Shown: one piece after another, positions 10,458 through 18,955 of the stretch
Numbering within the stretch: position 1 is the stretch's first letter
How the letters are laid out: each line of letters opens with the position of its first letter
From: Bordetella sp. LUAb4
Lineage (GTDB): Bacteria; Pseudomonadota; Gammaproteobacteria; Burkholderiales; Burkholderiaceae_B
Direction: 5' to 3'
DNA: 64,000 nt
Assembly (NCBI RefSeq): GCF_021325795.1
Contig: NZ_JAHPZX010000002.1
Coordinates: forward strand, 124,001-188,000
Notes under the pieces: model-generated
What the model was told of the DNA's origin: nothing
Databases searched by the model: none
The model's input: the letters and a program-made list of their open reading frames with translations, nothing else
Translations under genes and position numbers: made by a program

Positions 10458-11299
10458 CGGCACGTATCATCGACGGCGCGGCGCTGTCGCAGAAGATCCG
10501 CGAGGAAGTCGCGCAACGCGTGGCGAAACTGGCCGAGACCGGCGTGCGCCCGGGCCTGGCCGTGGTGCTGGTGGGCGAAGACCCCGCCTCGCAAGTTTAT
10601 GTGCGCAACAAGGTGGCGGCCTGCGAAAAGGCCGGCCTGCACTCCGTCAAGGAGCAGTACCCCGCCAGCATGAGCGAGGCGGAGCTGCTGCAACGCATCG
10701 CCATCCTCAACGGCGACCCGACCATCCATGGCATCCTGGTGCAGCTGCCGCTGCCGCCCCATATGGACAGCCACAAGGTGATCGAAGCCATCGCGGCGGA
10801 GAAGGACGTGGACGGCTTCCATATCAGCAACGCCGGCCTGCTGATGACGGGCCAGCCGCTGTTCCGCCCCTGCACGCCCTATGGCGTGATGAAGATGCTG
10901 GAAGCGGAAAACGTCACGTTGCGCGGGGCCGAAGCGGTCATCGTGGGCGCCAGCAATATCGTCGGCAAGCCCATGGCCATGCTGCTACTGGCTGCCGGCG
11001 CCACCGTCACCCTGTGCAATTCGAAGACGCGTGACCTGGGTGCGCAGTGCCGCCGCGCGGATGTGCTGGTGGTGGCTACCGGCCGCGCCGGCATCGTCAA
11101 CGGGGACATGATCAAGCCGGGCGCGGTGGTGATCGACGTGGGCATCAACCGCGGCGCCGACGGCAAGCTGTGCGGCGACGTCGACTTCGCCTCGGCCAAG
11201 GAAGTGGCCGGTGCCATCACGCCCGTGCCGGGCGGCGTGGGGCCGATGACCATCGCCATGCTGTTGGTGAATACGGTCGAAGCGGCTGAGCGGGGATGA
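10454..11299 (+). CDS. folD: methylenetetrahydrofolate dehydrogenase / cyclohydrolase
   Basis: Bifunctional one-carbon enzyme interconverting methylene-, methenyl- and 10-formyl-tetrahydrofolate with NADP+. The 281 residues match the family length of about 285. Visible landmarks are the substrate region [14 protein letters not shown], with the conserved catalytic-region lysine in SVKEQYP, the QLPLPPHMD loop, the Rossmann segment [12 protein letters not shown] (usually VGRSNIVGKP; Ala replaces Arg) and the C-terminal [13 protein letters not shown] signature. It starts inside the response-regulator stop (ATGA), so a housekeeping gene is tied to a two-component operon; internal promoters cannot be excluded. 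Confidence 0.96.
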   Translation: MTARIIDGAALSQKIREEVAQRVAKLAETGVRPGLAVVLVGEDPASQVYVRNKVAACEKAGLHSVKEQYPASMSEAELLQRIAILNGDPTIHGILVQLPLPPHMDSHKVIEAIAAEKDVDGFHISNAGLLMTGQPLFRPCTPYGVMKMLEAENVTLRGAEAVIVGASNIVGKPMAMLLLAAGATVTLCNSKTRDLGAQCRRADVLVVATGRAGIVNGDMIKPGAVVIDVGINRGADGKLCGDVDFASAKEVAGAITPVPGGVGPMTIAMLLVNTVEAAERG

Positions 11300-11372
11300 G
11301 CCTCCGGCCGGCCTTGCAGGAAATGCAATCGTCCCCATTTGAAGTGCACGTTTGTCTTCCCGGAATACCGCT

Positions 11373-13478
11373 ATGAGCAGCAATCCCCTCCTCGCCCCCG
11401 TGCAAGACCTGGTCGACTACGCGGCCATCCAACCGGCGCATGTGGTGCCGGCGGTGGATGAACTGCTGGAGGTGGCGCGCGCCGCCGTCGAGAAGGCCGC
11501 CGATCCCGCCCTGCCGGCCACTTGGGAAGCCGTGGTCGAACCCCTGGATTCCGCGTCCGAACGCCTGTGGCGCGCCTGGTCGGTGGCCGGCCACCTGAAC
11601 GCCGTGGTGAATACCCCCGCGCTGCGCGAAGCGTATAACGCCGCCCTGCCCAAGGTCACCGAGTTCTCCACCTGGGTCGGCTTGCACGAAGGCCTGTACA
11701 AGCAATACCAGCGTCTGCGCGATGTGCCCGGCTTCGAGGGCTGGAGCCCCGTGCGGCGCCGCATCGTCGACCTGGCCTTGCGCGACTTCCGCCTGGGCGG
11801 GGTCGAACTGCAAGGCGAGGCGCGCGAACGCTACGCCGAGATATCCGACCGCGAGGCGCAGGTTTCGCAGAAATTCTCGGAAAACGTGCTGGATGCCATC
11901 GACGCCTGGTCGCTGCTGGTGGAAGACGAGCAGCGCCTGGCCGGCATCCCCGCCGACGTCCTGGACGCGGCGCGCGAAGCCGCCCAGGCCGACGGCAAGA
12001 CGGGCTGGAAGCTGACGCTGAAGATGCCTTGCTACCTGCCGGTCATGCAATACGCGCGCGACCGCGGCCTGCGCGAAACCTTGTATCGCGCCTACGGCAC
12101 GGTGGCGTCCGAACAGGGCGACGCCCAATACGACAACTCCCCGCTGATCGAAGAACTGCTGGGCCTGCGCGCCGAGGAAGCGCGGCTGCTGGGCTACGGC
12201 AATTTCGCCGAATTGCGCCTGCAAACCCGCATGGCACGCAGCGCGACCCAGGTGGCGGAATTCCTGCGCGACCTGGCCGGCCGCGCCCGCCCCTACGCGC
12301 AGCAGGATCTGGCGCAGTTGCGCGAGTTCGCCGCCAAGGAACTGGGCCTGGCCGACGTGCAGCCCTGGGACCTGCCCTACGCATCCGAACGCCTGCGCGA
12401 AACGCGCTACGCCTACTCGGAAGACGAGATCAAGCAGTACTTCACCGAACCGCGCGTGCTGGCCGGCTTGTTCGACGTCATCCAGACGCTGTTCAACGTG
12501 CGCTTGCAGGAAATGCCGGTATCGGCCTGGCATGCGGACGCGCGCGGCGTGCGCGTGGAGCGCCCCGACGGCGCCCTGGTCGGCTATCTGTACCTGGATC
12601 TCTATGCGCGTGCCGGCAAGCAAGGCGGCGCCTGGGTCGACAGCGAACGCAGCCGCCGCGTGACGGCGGGCACGGTGCAGACGCCGGTGGTGTACCTGAC
12701 CTGCAATTTCTCCCGTCCGGGCACGGGCAATGGCGGCAAGGCCGCACTGCTGACCCACGACGACGTCATCACCCTGTTCCACGAAACAGGCCATGCTTTG
12801 CATGCCTTGCTGTCGGAAGTGGACGAGCCGGGCGCCGCCGCCTTCGCCAGCGTGGAATGGGACGCCATCGAACTGCCCTCGCAGTTCATGGAGAACTTCT
12901 GCTGGGAATGGCCGGTGGTGCAGCAGTTGTCGGCCCACGTCGACACCGGTGCACCGCTGCCGCGCGCGCTCTATGACAAGCTGCTGGCGGCACGCAATTA
13001 CCAGAGCGGCATGCAGACCGTGCGCCAGATCGAATTCGCGCTGTTCGACATGCTGCTGCACGACAAGCCGCAGGGCACGCCCATCGCGGACGTGTTGGCG
13101 CTGTTGCAAACGGTGCGCAACGAGGTAGCGGTGTTCTCGCCGCCTGCCTGGCACCGCATGCCGCACAGTTTCTCGCATCTGTTCGCGGGCGGCTATGGGG
13201 CGGGGTATTACAGCTACAAGTGGGCGGAAGTGCTGTCGGCCGATGCCTACGAGGCGTTCGAGGAAGCCGCCCGCGAAAACGAAAAAAGCCAAGGGTCGGG
13301 TCAAAATCCGGGCCAGGGCACGCTGGACCCCGCCACGGGCGACCGCTTCCGCCGCGAGATCCTCGCGGTCGGCGGCGCGCGGCCCGCGGCGGAATCCTTC
13401 AAGGCTTTCCGCGGACGCGAACCGCGTATCGATGCCTTGCTGCGTCACAGCGGCATGGCAGCGGCGCCGGCGGCCTGA
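11373..13478 (+). CDS. prlC: oligopeptidase A, M3-family zinc metallopeptidase
   Basis: Cytoplasmic zinc endopeptidase that degrades short peptides, including cleaved signal peptides. The 701 residues match the family length of about 680. The zinc motif HETGH (His470 and His474) lies in the FHETGHALHALLS context, with the third ligand Glu in FASVEWDAIELPSQ and the M3 signature HSFSHLFAGGYGAGYYSYKW near the C-terminus. The ATG at 11373 begins the conserved N-terminus; a TTG 21 nt upstream is less likely. An unusual Gly/Gln/Ser insertion (about 13295-13325) interrupts the otherwise conserved segment before LDPATGDRF. The downstream SCO gene starts 1 nt past the stop, so the two are translationally linked. 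Confidence 0.95.
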   Translation: MSSNPLLAPVQDLVDYAAIQPAHVVPAVDELLEVARAAVEKAADPALPATWEAVVEPLDSASERLWRAWSVAGHLNAVVNTPALREAYNAALPKVTEFSTWVGLHEGLYKQYQRLRDVPGFEGWSPVRRRIVDLALRDFRLGGVELQGEARERYAEISDREAQVSQKFSENVLDAIDAWSLLVEDEQRLAGIPADVLDAAREAAQADGKTGWKLTLKMPCYLPVMQYARDRGLRETLYRAYGTVASEQGDAQYDNSPLIEELLGLRAEEARLLGYGNFAELRLQTRMARSATQVAEFLRDLAGRARPYAQQDLAQLREFAAKELGLADVQPWDLPYASERLRETRYAYSEDEIKQYFTEPRVLAGLFDVIQTLFNVRLQEMPVSAWHADARGVRVERPDGALVGYLYLDLYARAGKQGGAWVDSERSRRVTAGTVQTPVVYLTCNFSRPGTGNGGKAALLTHDDVITLFHETGHALHALLSEVDEPGAAAFASVEWDAIELPSQFMENFCWEWPVVQQLSAHVDTGAPLPRALYDKLLAARNYQSGMQTVRQIEFALFDMLLHDKPQGTPIADVLALLQTVRNEVAVFSPPAWHRMPHSFSHLFAGGYGAGYYSYKWAEVLSADAYEAFEEAARENEKSQGSGQNPGQGTLDPATGDRFRREILAVGGARPAAESFKAFRGREPRIDALLRHSGMAAAPAA

Positions 13479-13479
13479 G

Positions 13480-14196
13480 ATGACGACGCGCTGGCTGGGA
13501 TCCAGGTCTAAGTCCACGTCCACGTCCACGTCTTCGTGCAGGTCGTGGTCCGGGTCCAGGTCGTGGTCCAGGTCGTGGTCCGGGTTTCGATCTCGGTCTT
13601 GCCCGGCATGGCTCCTGGTGGCGGCTTGCCTGCTGCCAGGCGTTGTTCTTACCGGTTTGCCGGTGGCGGCCCGGGCGGCGCAGGCTGTCTATGACGTGGC
13701 CGGCCATCTGCCTGACCTGCGCTTCGCGCTGTCCGGCGCACAGGGCAAGACGGTTACCGATGCCGACGTGCGGGGACGTACCGTCCTGCTCTTTTTCGGC
13801 TACGCCAATTGCCCTGACGTCTGCCCCACCACCATGGCCCAGTTGACCGATGTATTGGGCCAATTGGGCGAGGACGCGGCCAAGGTCCGCATTCTCTTCG
13901 TCAGCGTCGATCCGCATCGCGATACGCCTGATGCCTTGCAGGCGTATGTCAACGCGTTCAATCACTCGGCGATCGGCCTGACCGGGACGGACAAACAGAT
14001 CGCCGACCTGGCGCGTCGCTACCGCGTGTCCTACCAGATCGAAAAACCACGTCCCGGCGCGGACCCCGCTGTCTACAACGTCGCCCATAGCCGCGGCGTG
14101 TTCGTGTTCGACGCCACGGGCCGGGCGCGCCTGCTGCTGGCCGACAGCGCCGACGCCACGCAAATCGTGCAAAGCCTGAAGCCACTGCTCAAGTAA
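13480..14196 (+). CDS. SCO1/SenC-family copper chaperone with repeat-encoded N-terminus
   Basis: A 238-residue thioredoxin-fold protein that in this family delivers copper to the CuA site of cytochrome oxidase or acts as a periplasmic thiol reductase. The copper ligands are present: Cys111 and Cys115 in NCPDVCPT and His203 in NVAHSRG. A membrane anchor/signal (about residues 44-66, WLLVAACLLPGVVLTGLPV) follows a strange Ser/Arg/Trp-rich N-terminus (residues 6-40) encoded by a degenerate 6-bp-periodic repeat. Normal family members have only a few residues before the anchor, so a start nearer residue 40 is possible, although no ATG is available there. The stop of prlC is 1 nt before the ATG (TGAGATG). 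Positive charges before the helix favour an N-in topology. Confidence 0.85.
   Translation: MTTRWLGSRSKSTSTSTSSCRSWSGSRSWSRSWSGFRSRSCPAWLLVAACLLPGVVLTGLPVAARAAQAVYDVAGHLPDLRFALSGAQGKTVTDADVRGRTVLLFFGYANCPDVCPTTMAQLTDVLGQLGEDAAKVRILFVSVDPHRDTPDALQAYVNAFNHSAIGLTGTDKQIADLARRYRVSYQIEKPRPGADPAVYNVAHSRGVFVFDATGRARLLLADSADATQIVQSLKPLLK
13512..13596 (+). repeat. degenerate hexamer-periodic repeat in the SCO gene 5' end
   Basis: GTCCAC repeats three times (about 13512-13529). After a short interruption a run of GTCNNG-type hexamers follows, including 12-mers of the form AGGTCGTGGTCC (13550s to 13596). The periodicity of 6 keeps the reading frame and encodes alternating Ser with Thr, Arg, Trp or Gly. 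Confidence 0.8.
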
Positions 14197-14321
14197 CCGG
14201 CTTACGGCGTGGCGGCTTCGCGTCGGGATTCGATTTATTACACCCGCTGGGCACGACACGTGCTTATGATCGCGCTGTTTCACTAACCCTTCGCCATCAC
14301 GCGTAAATACAGGAGCACGGC

Positions 14322-14570
14322 ATGGACATCATCATCATGATCATCGTGGGTTTCATCGTAGGTTTGATCGCGCGCGCGATCATGCCCGGCGATCAGCCCA
14401 TGGGAATCATCCTGACCGCCATACTCGGCATCGTCGGCGCCATCGTGGCCGGTTTCCTCGGCCGCACGCTGGGCTGGTATACGGCCGGTGAACCGGCCGG
14501 CTGGATCGCTTCGGTGGTCGGTGCCATCATCGTGCTGTTCGTCGTCGGCCTGGTGCGCCGCCGCGCCTAG
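14322..14570 (+). CDS. GlsB/YeaQ/YmgE-family small membrane protein
   Basis: An 82-residue protein with three hydrophobic helices (about 3-20, 27-46 and 57-78) and glycine-zipper spacing, typical of the transglycosylase-associated/GlsB family of stress-induced inner-membrane proteins of unknown mechanism. It has the family's N-terminal GFIVGLIARAIMPGDQPMG signature and ends in VRRRA. AGGAG 7 nt upstream supports the start. The gene stands alone between the SCO gene (125-bp gap) and a strong terminator. Confidence 0.88.
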   Translation: MDIIIMIIVGFIVGLIARAIMPGDQPMGIILTAILGIVGAIVAGFLGRTLGWYTAGEPAGWIASVVGAIIVLFVVGLVRRRA

Positions 14571-14600
14571 GCCAGGCGCTGCAAAGCCCGCCAGCAATGC

Positions 14601-14632
14601 AAAACCCGTCCTCCCATGAGGGCGGGTTTTTT
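14601..14632 (+). terminator. rho-independent terminator, probably bidirectional
   Basis: Inverted repeat AAAACCCGTCCTC / GAGGGCGGGTTTT (one G-T-type mismatch) with a 4-6 nt loop, ending in a run of six T on the plus strand and preceded by four A, so it can also serve the convergent LysR gene, whose stop codon overlaps the last base of the hairpin tail. Confidence 0.88.
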
Positions 14633-15546
14633 CATGGCTCCTGCTTTCCCATCTTGTCGGCGATGAGCGCCCGCAACCAGCCATGTGCTGGATCCCGATG
14701 GCTGCGTTCATGCCAGAACATGGCCATGTCATAGCCCTGCACTTGCACCGGCGGCGCCACGACCCGCAGCCCGGGCACGGCGTGCAACAAGCGCTCGGGC
14801 AACATGCCCACCAGGTCCGTGCGTGCCAGCACCGCGGCCATGAACAGGAAATGCGGCACCGACAACGCGACTCGCCGCTGCATGCCCAGATCGGCCAGGA
14901 TGCGGTCCGTGACGCCCTGAAAGCCACCGCCGTCGGGAGAGACGATCACGTGCTCCAGGGCACAGAACTGTTTCAGACTGGGCCGGCGCCGCAAGCCGGG
15001 ATGCCCCGCCCGTCCGGCCAACACGTAGCGCTCGCGGAACAGCCACTGACGATGCAGGCGGGCTGGTGTGTCCGCCTCGTCCCAGATATGGAAACCCAGG
15101 TCGACCTCGCCTTTCTCCATTTGCGCCGGCAACCGCGGAGGCGCCAGTTCCAGTACGGCGACCCGGCATTGCGGCGCCGCCGCATACAGGCTCGACAGTA
15201 AAGGCAGCAACACCGTGGTCTCGCTGTAATCGGTGGCGGCGAGGCGCCATGTGATGTCGGCCTTGGCGGGATCGAAGGACTCCAGGGGCGCGATCGTCCC
15301 CGCCAGCGCGCGCAAGGCCTCGCGTAACGGTTCGCGCAGTGCCAGGGCCCGCGCGGTCGGGCGCATGCCGCGTGGCCCCGGCAGCAGCAAGGGATCGTCG
15401 AAGACCTCGCGCAGCTTGGCCAGTTGCACGCTGACCGTGGGTTGCGCCAGGAACAGACGCTGCGCCGCCCGCGTGACATTCAATTCCGCCAGCAAGGCAT
15501 CCAGCGTCACCAGCAGGTTCAGATCGATACGCCTGAGATTATCCAT
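14632..15546 (-). CDS. LysR-family transcriptional regulator
   Basis: A 304-residue LysR-type regulator. The N-terminal winged helix-turn-helix (about 6-65, LNLLVTLDALLAELNVTRAAQRL) is followed by an effector-binding domain of the NodD/NahR-like branch (the N-terminus DLNLLVTLDALL is typical). It diverges from the quinone reductase at 15637 over 90 bp, the classical arrangement in which a LysR protein controls its neighbour and itself. The effector is unknown; quinones or electrophiles would fit the target. Confidence 0.9.
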   Translation of the reverse strand: MDNLRRIDLNLLVTLDALLAELNVTRAAQRLFLAQPTVSVQLAKLREVFDDPLLLPGPRGMRPTARALALREPLREALRALAGTIAPLESFDPAKADITWRLAATDYSETTVLLPLLSSLYAAAPQCRVAVLELAPPRLPAQMEKGEVDLGFHIWDEADTPARLHRQWLFRERYVLAGRAGHPGLRRRPSLKQFCALEHVIVSPDGGGFQGVTDRILADLGMQRRVALSVPHFLFMAAVLARTDLVGMLPERLLHAVPGLRVVAPPVQVQGYDMAMFWHERSHRDPAHGWLRALIADKMGKQEP

Positions 15547-15556
15547 TGCAATACCT

Positions 15557-15572
15557 GGAATTCTAGAAATTC
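15557..15572. promoter_or_regulatory. candidate LysR operator
   Basis: GGAATTCTAGAAATTC in the 90-bp divergent region is a near-palindrome (GAATT-CTAG-AATTC with one extra A), and GGAAATTCC recurs at 15589-15597. Palindromes with T and A at the ends are typical LysR recognition sites. Pattern evidence only. Confidence 0.35.
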
Positions 15573-15636
15573 ATTTCCAATATAGCGTGGAAATTCCTAA
15601 GCTGGCGGCATTGCTTACTTACGGTGGAAACACACC

Positions 15637-16413
15637 ATGAATGTCCTGATCGTTTACGCCCACCCCGAACCGCGCTCGCTCAATGGCGCCCTCAAGGACT
15701 TTGCCGTCCAGCACCTGCTTGCGCAGGGCCACGCCGTCCAGGTATCGGACCTGTATGCGATGAATTGGAAAGCCACGCTGGATGGCGCCGACCGCCTGGA
15801 CCGCGATCCTGCCGCGCGCTTCGACGCTTCGCTCGATTCCAGGCATGCCTATGAACACGGCACCCAAAGCGCCGACATCACCGCCGAACAGGACAAGCTG
15901 CGCTGGGCCGACGCGGTGCTTTTCCAATTCCCGCTATGGTGGTTTTCCATGCCGGCCATCATGAAGGGCTGGTTCGAACGGGTCTATGCGTATGGCTTCG
16001 GCTATGGGGTCGGCGAGCATTCCGACCGGCGCTGGGGCGACCGCTACGGCGAAGGCATGCTGGCCGGCAAGCGCGCCATGCTGGTCGTGACGACGGGCGG
16101 CTGGGACTCGCACTACGAAGCGCGCGGCATCAACGGCCCGCTGGAAGATCTGCTGTTTCCCATCCAGCACGGCATGTTGTTCTACCCGGGCTTCGAGGTA
16201 TTGCCGCCCTTTGCCATCCACCGTACCAGCCGGGTGGATGACGCGCGTTATACAGAGACCACCGCCGCATTGGGCCAGCGCCTGGACGGCCTGTGGACAC
16301 AGGCGCCCATTCCCTTCCGCCGCCAGAACAGCGGCGATTACCTGATCCCGCAGCTGACGCTGCGCGAGGATCTGGCACCCGGGGTCACCGGATTTACCGC
16401 GCACACCGTTTGA
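15637..16413 (+). CDS. NAD(P)H dehydrogenase (quinone), flavodoxin-fold
   Basis: A 258-residue cytoplasmic flavoprotein of the NQO1/KefF/MdaB type that reduces quinones by two electrons, avoiding semiquinones. The N-terminal MNVLIVYAHPEPRSLNGAL is the FMN-phosphate loop region, FQFPLWWFSMPAIMKGWFER is the conserved substrate/FMN segment, and VVTTGGWDSHYEARGIN contains the second FMN loop. A C-terminal extension of about 50 residues beyond the core is seen in the larger members. It is divergent from and probably regulated by the LysR gene at 14632. Confidence 0.9.
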   Translation: MNVLIVYAHPEPRSLNGALKDFAVQHLLAQGHAVQVSDLYAMNWKATLDGADRLDRDPAARFDASLDSRHAYEHGTQSADITAEQDKLRWADAVLFQFPLWWFSMPAIMKGWFERVYAYGFGYGVGEHSDRRWGDRYGEGMLAGKRAMLVVTTGGWDSHYEARGINGPLEDLLFPIQHGMLFYPGFEVLPPFAIHRTSRVDDARYTETTAALGQRLDGLWTQAPIPFRRQNSGDYLIPQLTLREDLAPGVTGFTAHTV

Positions 16414-16435
16414 AGGCAACCGAACCCTGCCGGCC

Positions 16436-17170
16436 TCAGGCCTGCTGGCGCGTCGCGGCCAGCACGATCTCGCGTATGCACACCCCCTGAGGCTGGTTGT
16501 AGGCATAGCCAATGGCGCCCGCCACATCGTCGGCCGACAGCACCACCCCGCCCATGTCCTGTTTCCAGGCCTGATAGCCCTGCTTGATGCCTTCGTCGGT
16601 GGTGTGCCCCAGCAACTCCGTTTCGACGGCGCCCGGTTCGATCGTGACGACACGCACGCCATGCGGCGACAGCTCTTCGCGCAGATTCTCGGACAGGCCC
16701 GTCACGGCGAACTTGGTCCCCACATACGCCACGTGATTGGGGAAAGCCTTGCGTCCGGCAATTGAACTGACGTTGACGATGGTGCCATGCTGACGCTGCA
16801 CCATGCCCTTGGCGACGGCGAGAATACCGTTCAACAGGCCGCGCACGTTGATGTCCAGCATCCGGTCCCATTCGTCCGGATCCTGCTGGGTGATGTCCCC
16901 CAGCAGCATGACGCCGGCGTTGTTGACGATGGCGTCCGCCGGCCCATACTGACGCTCGGCCTGCGCCACCGCATCCAGCATGGCTGCTCGGTCGGTGACG
17001 TCCACCGCCAGCGCCAGTGTATTGGGCAGGCCTAGTTGTTCCATGGGGGCCAAGCGCCGCGCCAATAGCAGCAAGGGGTGGCCCAGGCCGGAAAACAGGC
17101 GGGCGGTAGCCAGGCCAATGCCGGAACTGGCGCCGGTGATGACGATGAGAGGTTTTTTCGCAATGCTCAT
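16436..17170 (-). CDS. short-chain dehydrogenase/reductase (classical SDR)
   Basis: A 244-residue NAD(P)-dependent oxidoreductase. The cofactor loop TGASSGIG is at residues 12-19, the structural motif NNAG is in IVNNAGVML, and the catalytic Ser and YxxxK are in NVSSIAG and YVGTK. An Arg-containing LARRLAP after beta-2 suggests NADP preference. The substrate cannot be deduced. It converges on the quinone reductase (22 bp between the stops) and is not obviously in an operon; the 185 bp upstream to the flavoprotein gene is its promoter region. Confidence 0.88.
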   Translation of the reverse strand: MSIAKKPLIVITGASSGIGLATARLFSGLGHPLLLLARRLAPMEQLGLPNTLALAVDVTDRAAMLDAVAQAERQYGPADAIVNNAGVMLLGDITQQDPDEWDRMLDINVRGLLNGILAVAKGMVQRQHGTIVNVSSIAGRKAFPNHVAYVGTKFAVTGLSENLREELSPHGVRVVTIEPGAVETELLGHTTDEGIKQGYQAWKQDMGGVVLSADDVAGAIGYAYNQPQGVCIREIVLAATRQQA

Positions 17171-17355
17171 GCTCGCTCCTGGAAAACCGCGGGGAGCCGG
17201 CGATATTGGCTGTCGGCGGCAGTCAGTCTAGGGGAGGATGGCGCTGCCGTTCGGCTTGAACGGCAATTCATACCGCAAAGCAAAACGAAATTGCTGTTTC
17301 GCAATGGCGGAAGTGCACAAATGCGCAACGGCCAGCTCGGGCCGTCGCGCATTTT

Positions 17356-18774
17356 TCAAGCCGCCGCGGCGAGGGGTGCGCGGGCCTCGTTCAACTTGGC
17401 CTGCGCATCACGCAAGGCGGTGCGCAAGCCTTCTTCCACCACGGGATGGTAGAAAGGCATTTCCAGCATGGCATCGATGGTCAAGCCCTGCTGCAGCGCC
17501 CAGGCCAGCAAATGCGCCAGGTGCTCCACGCTGGGGCCAGCCATTTCCGCGCCCAGGAAGCGGCCGCTGGCCCGGTCGGCGTACACATGCAAACGGCCCT
17601 TGTTCTTCAACATGACGCGCGAACGGCCCTGATTGCCGAAATCCACCTGGCCGGTCACGTAGCTGCCTTCATGCAGACGGCTGTACGGCGTGCCAACCAC
17701 GCCGATCTGCGGATCGGAGAACACCACCGCCATCGGCGCGCGCCGCTGGCCCGGCGTAACGTGCGGATAATGGGCCGCGTTCTGGCCGGCGATGCGGCCT
17801 TCGTCGGCGGCTTCGTGCAACAGCGGCACGTCGCTGTTGGCGTCGCCCGCGATGAAGATGGACGATTTGCCCGCCTGCATGGTGTAGCGGTCATACTCCG
17901 GCACGCCGGCCGGATTCAGCTTGAGGGTCGTGTTCTTCAGATCGAGGCCGCCCACATTGGCGCGACGGCCGGTCGCCACCAGCACGTAGTCGAAGCTTTC
18001 GGTACGCTCTGTGTTATCCAGCCCCACATAGCGGACCTTCACCGCATCGCCCTCGCGCACCGAATCGATCACGCGCGCGTCCGGGTCCAGGTAGAACTCT
18101 TCCTGGAAGGCCTTGCGGGCACTGTCCCGCACCGCCGGATCCGACAGGCCGCCCAGGCTGCCGCTGATGCCGAACACCCGCACCCGCACGCCCAGCCGCG
18201 CCAGGGCCTGGCCCAGCTCCAAGCCGATGACGCCGGGACCGAACACGGCCACGCTGCGCGGCAGGTCGTCCCAGTAGAAGACATCGTCATTGACGACCAC
18301 GCGGTCGCCCAAGGCCTTGAATGGCGGCGGTACGGCGGGGCTCGAGCCGGTGGCGATGACGACACTGGCGGCATGCACTTCCGTATGATCGTCCACGCGC
18401 AGCACGGTGTCCGAGACGAAGCGGGCGTAGCCCAGCAGCTTGTCTTGCGCTGGAATGCTTTCCACACCCTCCACCACGAAGCCGACGAAGCGATCGCGTT
18501 CACGGCGCACCCGGGCCATCACCTCGCGGCCGTCCACGCGCACCGTGCCGTCGATATGTACCCCGAAAGGCGCGCCATGGGCGGCGGTATGGGCTGCCTC
18601 GGCGGCGGCGATCAGCAGCTTGGACGGCATGCAGCCCACACGGGCGCAAGTGGTGCCGTACTGGCCGGCTTCGATCAGCAGCGCGCGTTTGCCGGCGGCG
18701 ATGGCGGCCCGGTAGGCGCCCAATCCGGCGGTGCCGGCGCCGATCACGGCGACATCGGTGTGCAAGGTTTTCAT
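17356..18774 (-). CDS. flavoprotein disulfide reductase, dihydrolipoyl dehydrogenase-like
   Basis: A 472-residue class I pyridine-nucleotide disulfide oxidoreductase without a lipoyl domain. The FAD motif GAGTAGLGAYRAA is at residues 12-24, and the redox disulfide is in GTTCARVGCMPSK. The NAD motif is in FGPGVIGLELGQ, and the second FAD contact is IFIAGDANSD. The C-terminal catalytic region reads FYHPVVEEGL, keeping His and a Glu but not the HPTxxE of true E3. It follows the peroxiredoxin-glutaredoxin gene (181-bp gap containing a hairpin at 18800-18820) and probably shares its transcript, suggesting a thiol-peroxide defence role rather than a 2-oxoacid dehydrogenase role. This differs from LpdA of the PDH operon. 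Confidence 0.8.
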   Translation of the reverse strand: MKTLHTDVAVIGAGTAGLGAYRAAIAAGKRALLIEAGQYGTTCARVGCMPSKLLIAAAEAAHTAAHGAPFGVHIDGTVRVDGREVMARVRRERDRFVGFVVEGVESIPAQDKLLGYARFVSDTVLRVDDHTEVHAASVVIATGSSPAVPPPFKALGDRVVVNDDVFYWDDLPRSVAVFGPGVIGLELGQALARLGVRVRVFGISGSLGGLSDPAVRDSARKAFQEEFYLDPDARVIDSVREGDAVKVRYVGLDNTERTESFDYVLVATGRRANVGGLDLKNTTLKLNPAGVPEYDRYTMQAGKSSIFIAGDANSDVPLLHEAADEGRIAGQNAAHYPHVTPGQRRAPMAVVFSDPQIGVVGTPYSRLHEGSYVTGQVDFGNQGRSRVMLKNKGRLHVYADRASGRFLGAEMAGPSVEHLAHLLAWALQQGLTIDAMLEMPFYHPVVEEGLRTALRDAQAKLNEARAPLAAAA

Positions 18775-18955
18775 GATTATCCTTTGGGACTGAAGGCGTG
18801 GCCTGCGCCGCGCGCAGGCCAGATGCGCATGGGGGCACGCCGGGTCGCACGACCGGTCGGCGCATGTTGCGCGCGCCGATCGCGCGAGGCGAAACCCTGG
18901 CGCAGCGCGGGCCGCGTTCCTATACAGGCGCGCGCCCCGCGACGGGTCGCCGTGC

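Noticed and set aside
17356-18774. A mercuric reductase or second PDH E3
   Set aside because: There is no HMA domain, no C-terminal cysteine pair and no mer genes; the E3-type HPTxxE is altered and the gene goes with a peroxiredoxin.
18800-18820. A terminator between the peroxiredoxin and flavoprotein genes (GGCCTGCG/CGCAGGCC hairpin)
   Set aside because: There is no U-run on either strand and the two genes plausibly share a transcript; at most a processing or attenuation hairpin.
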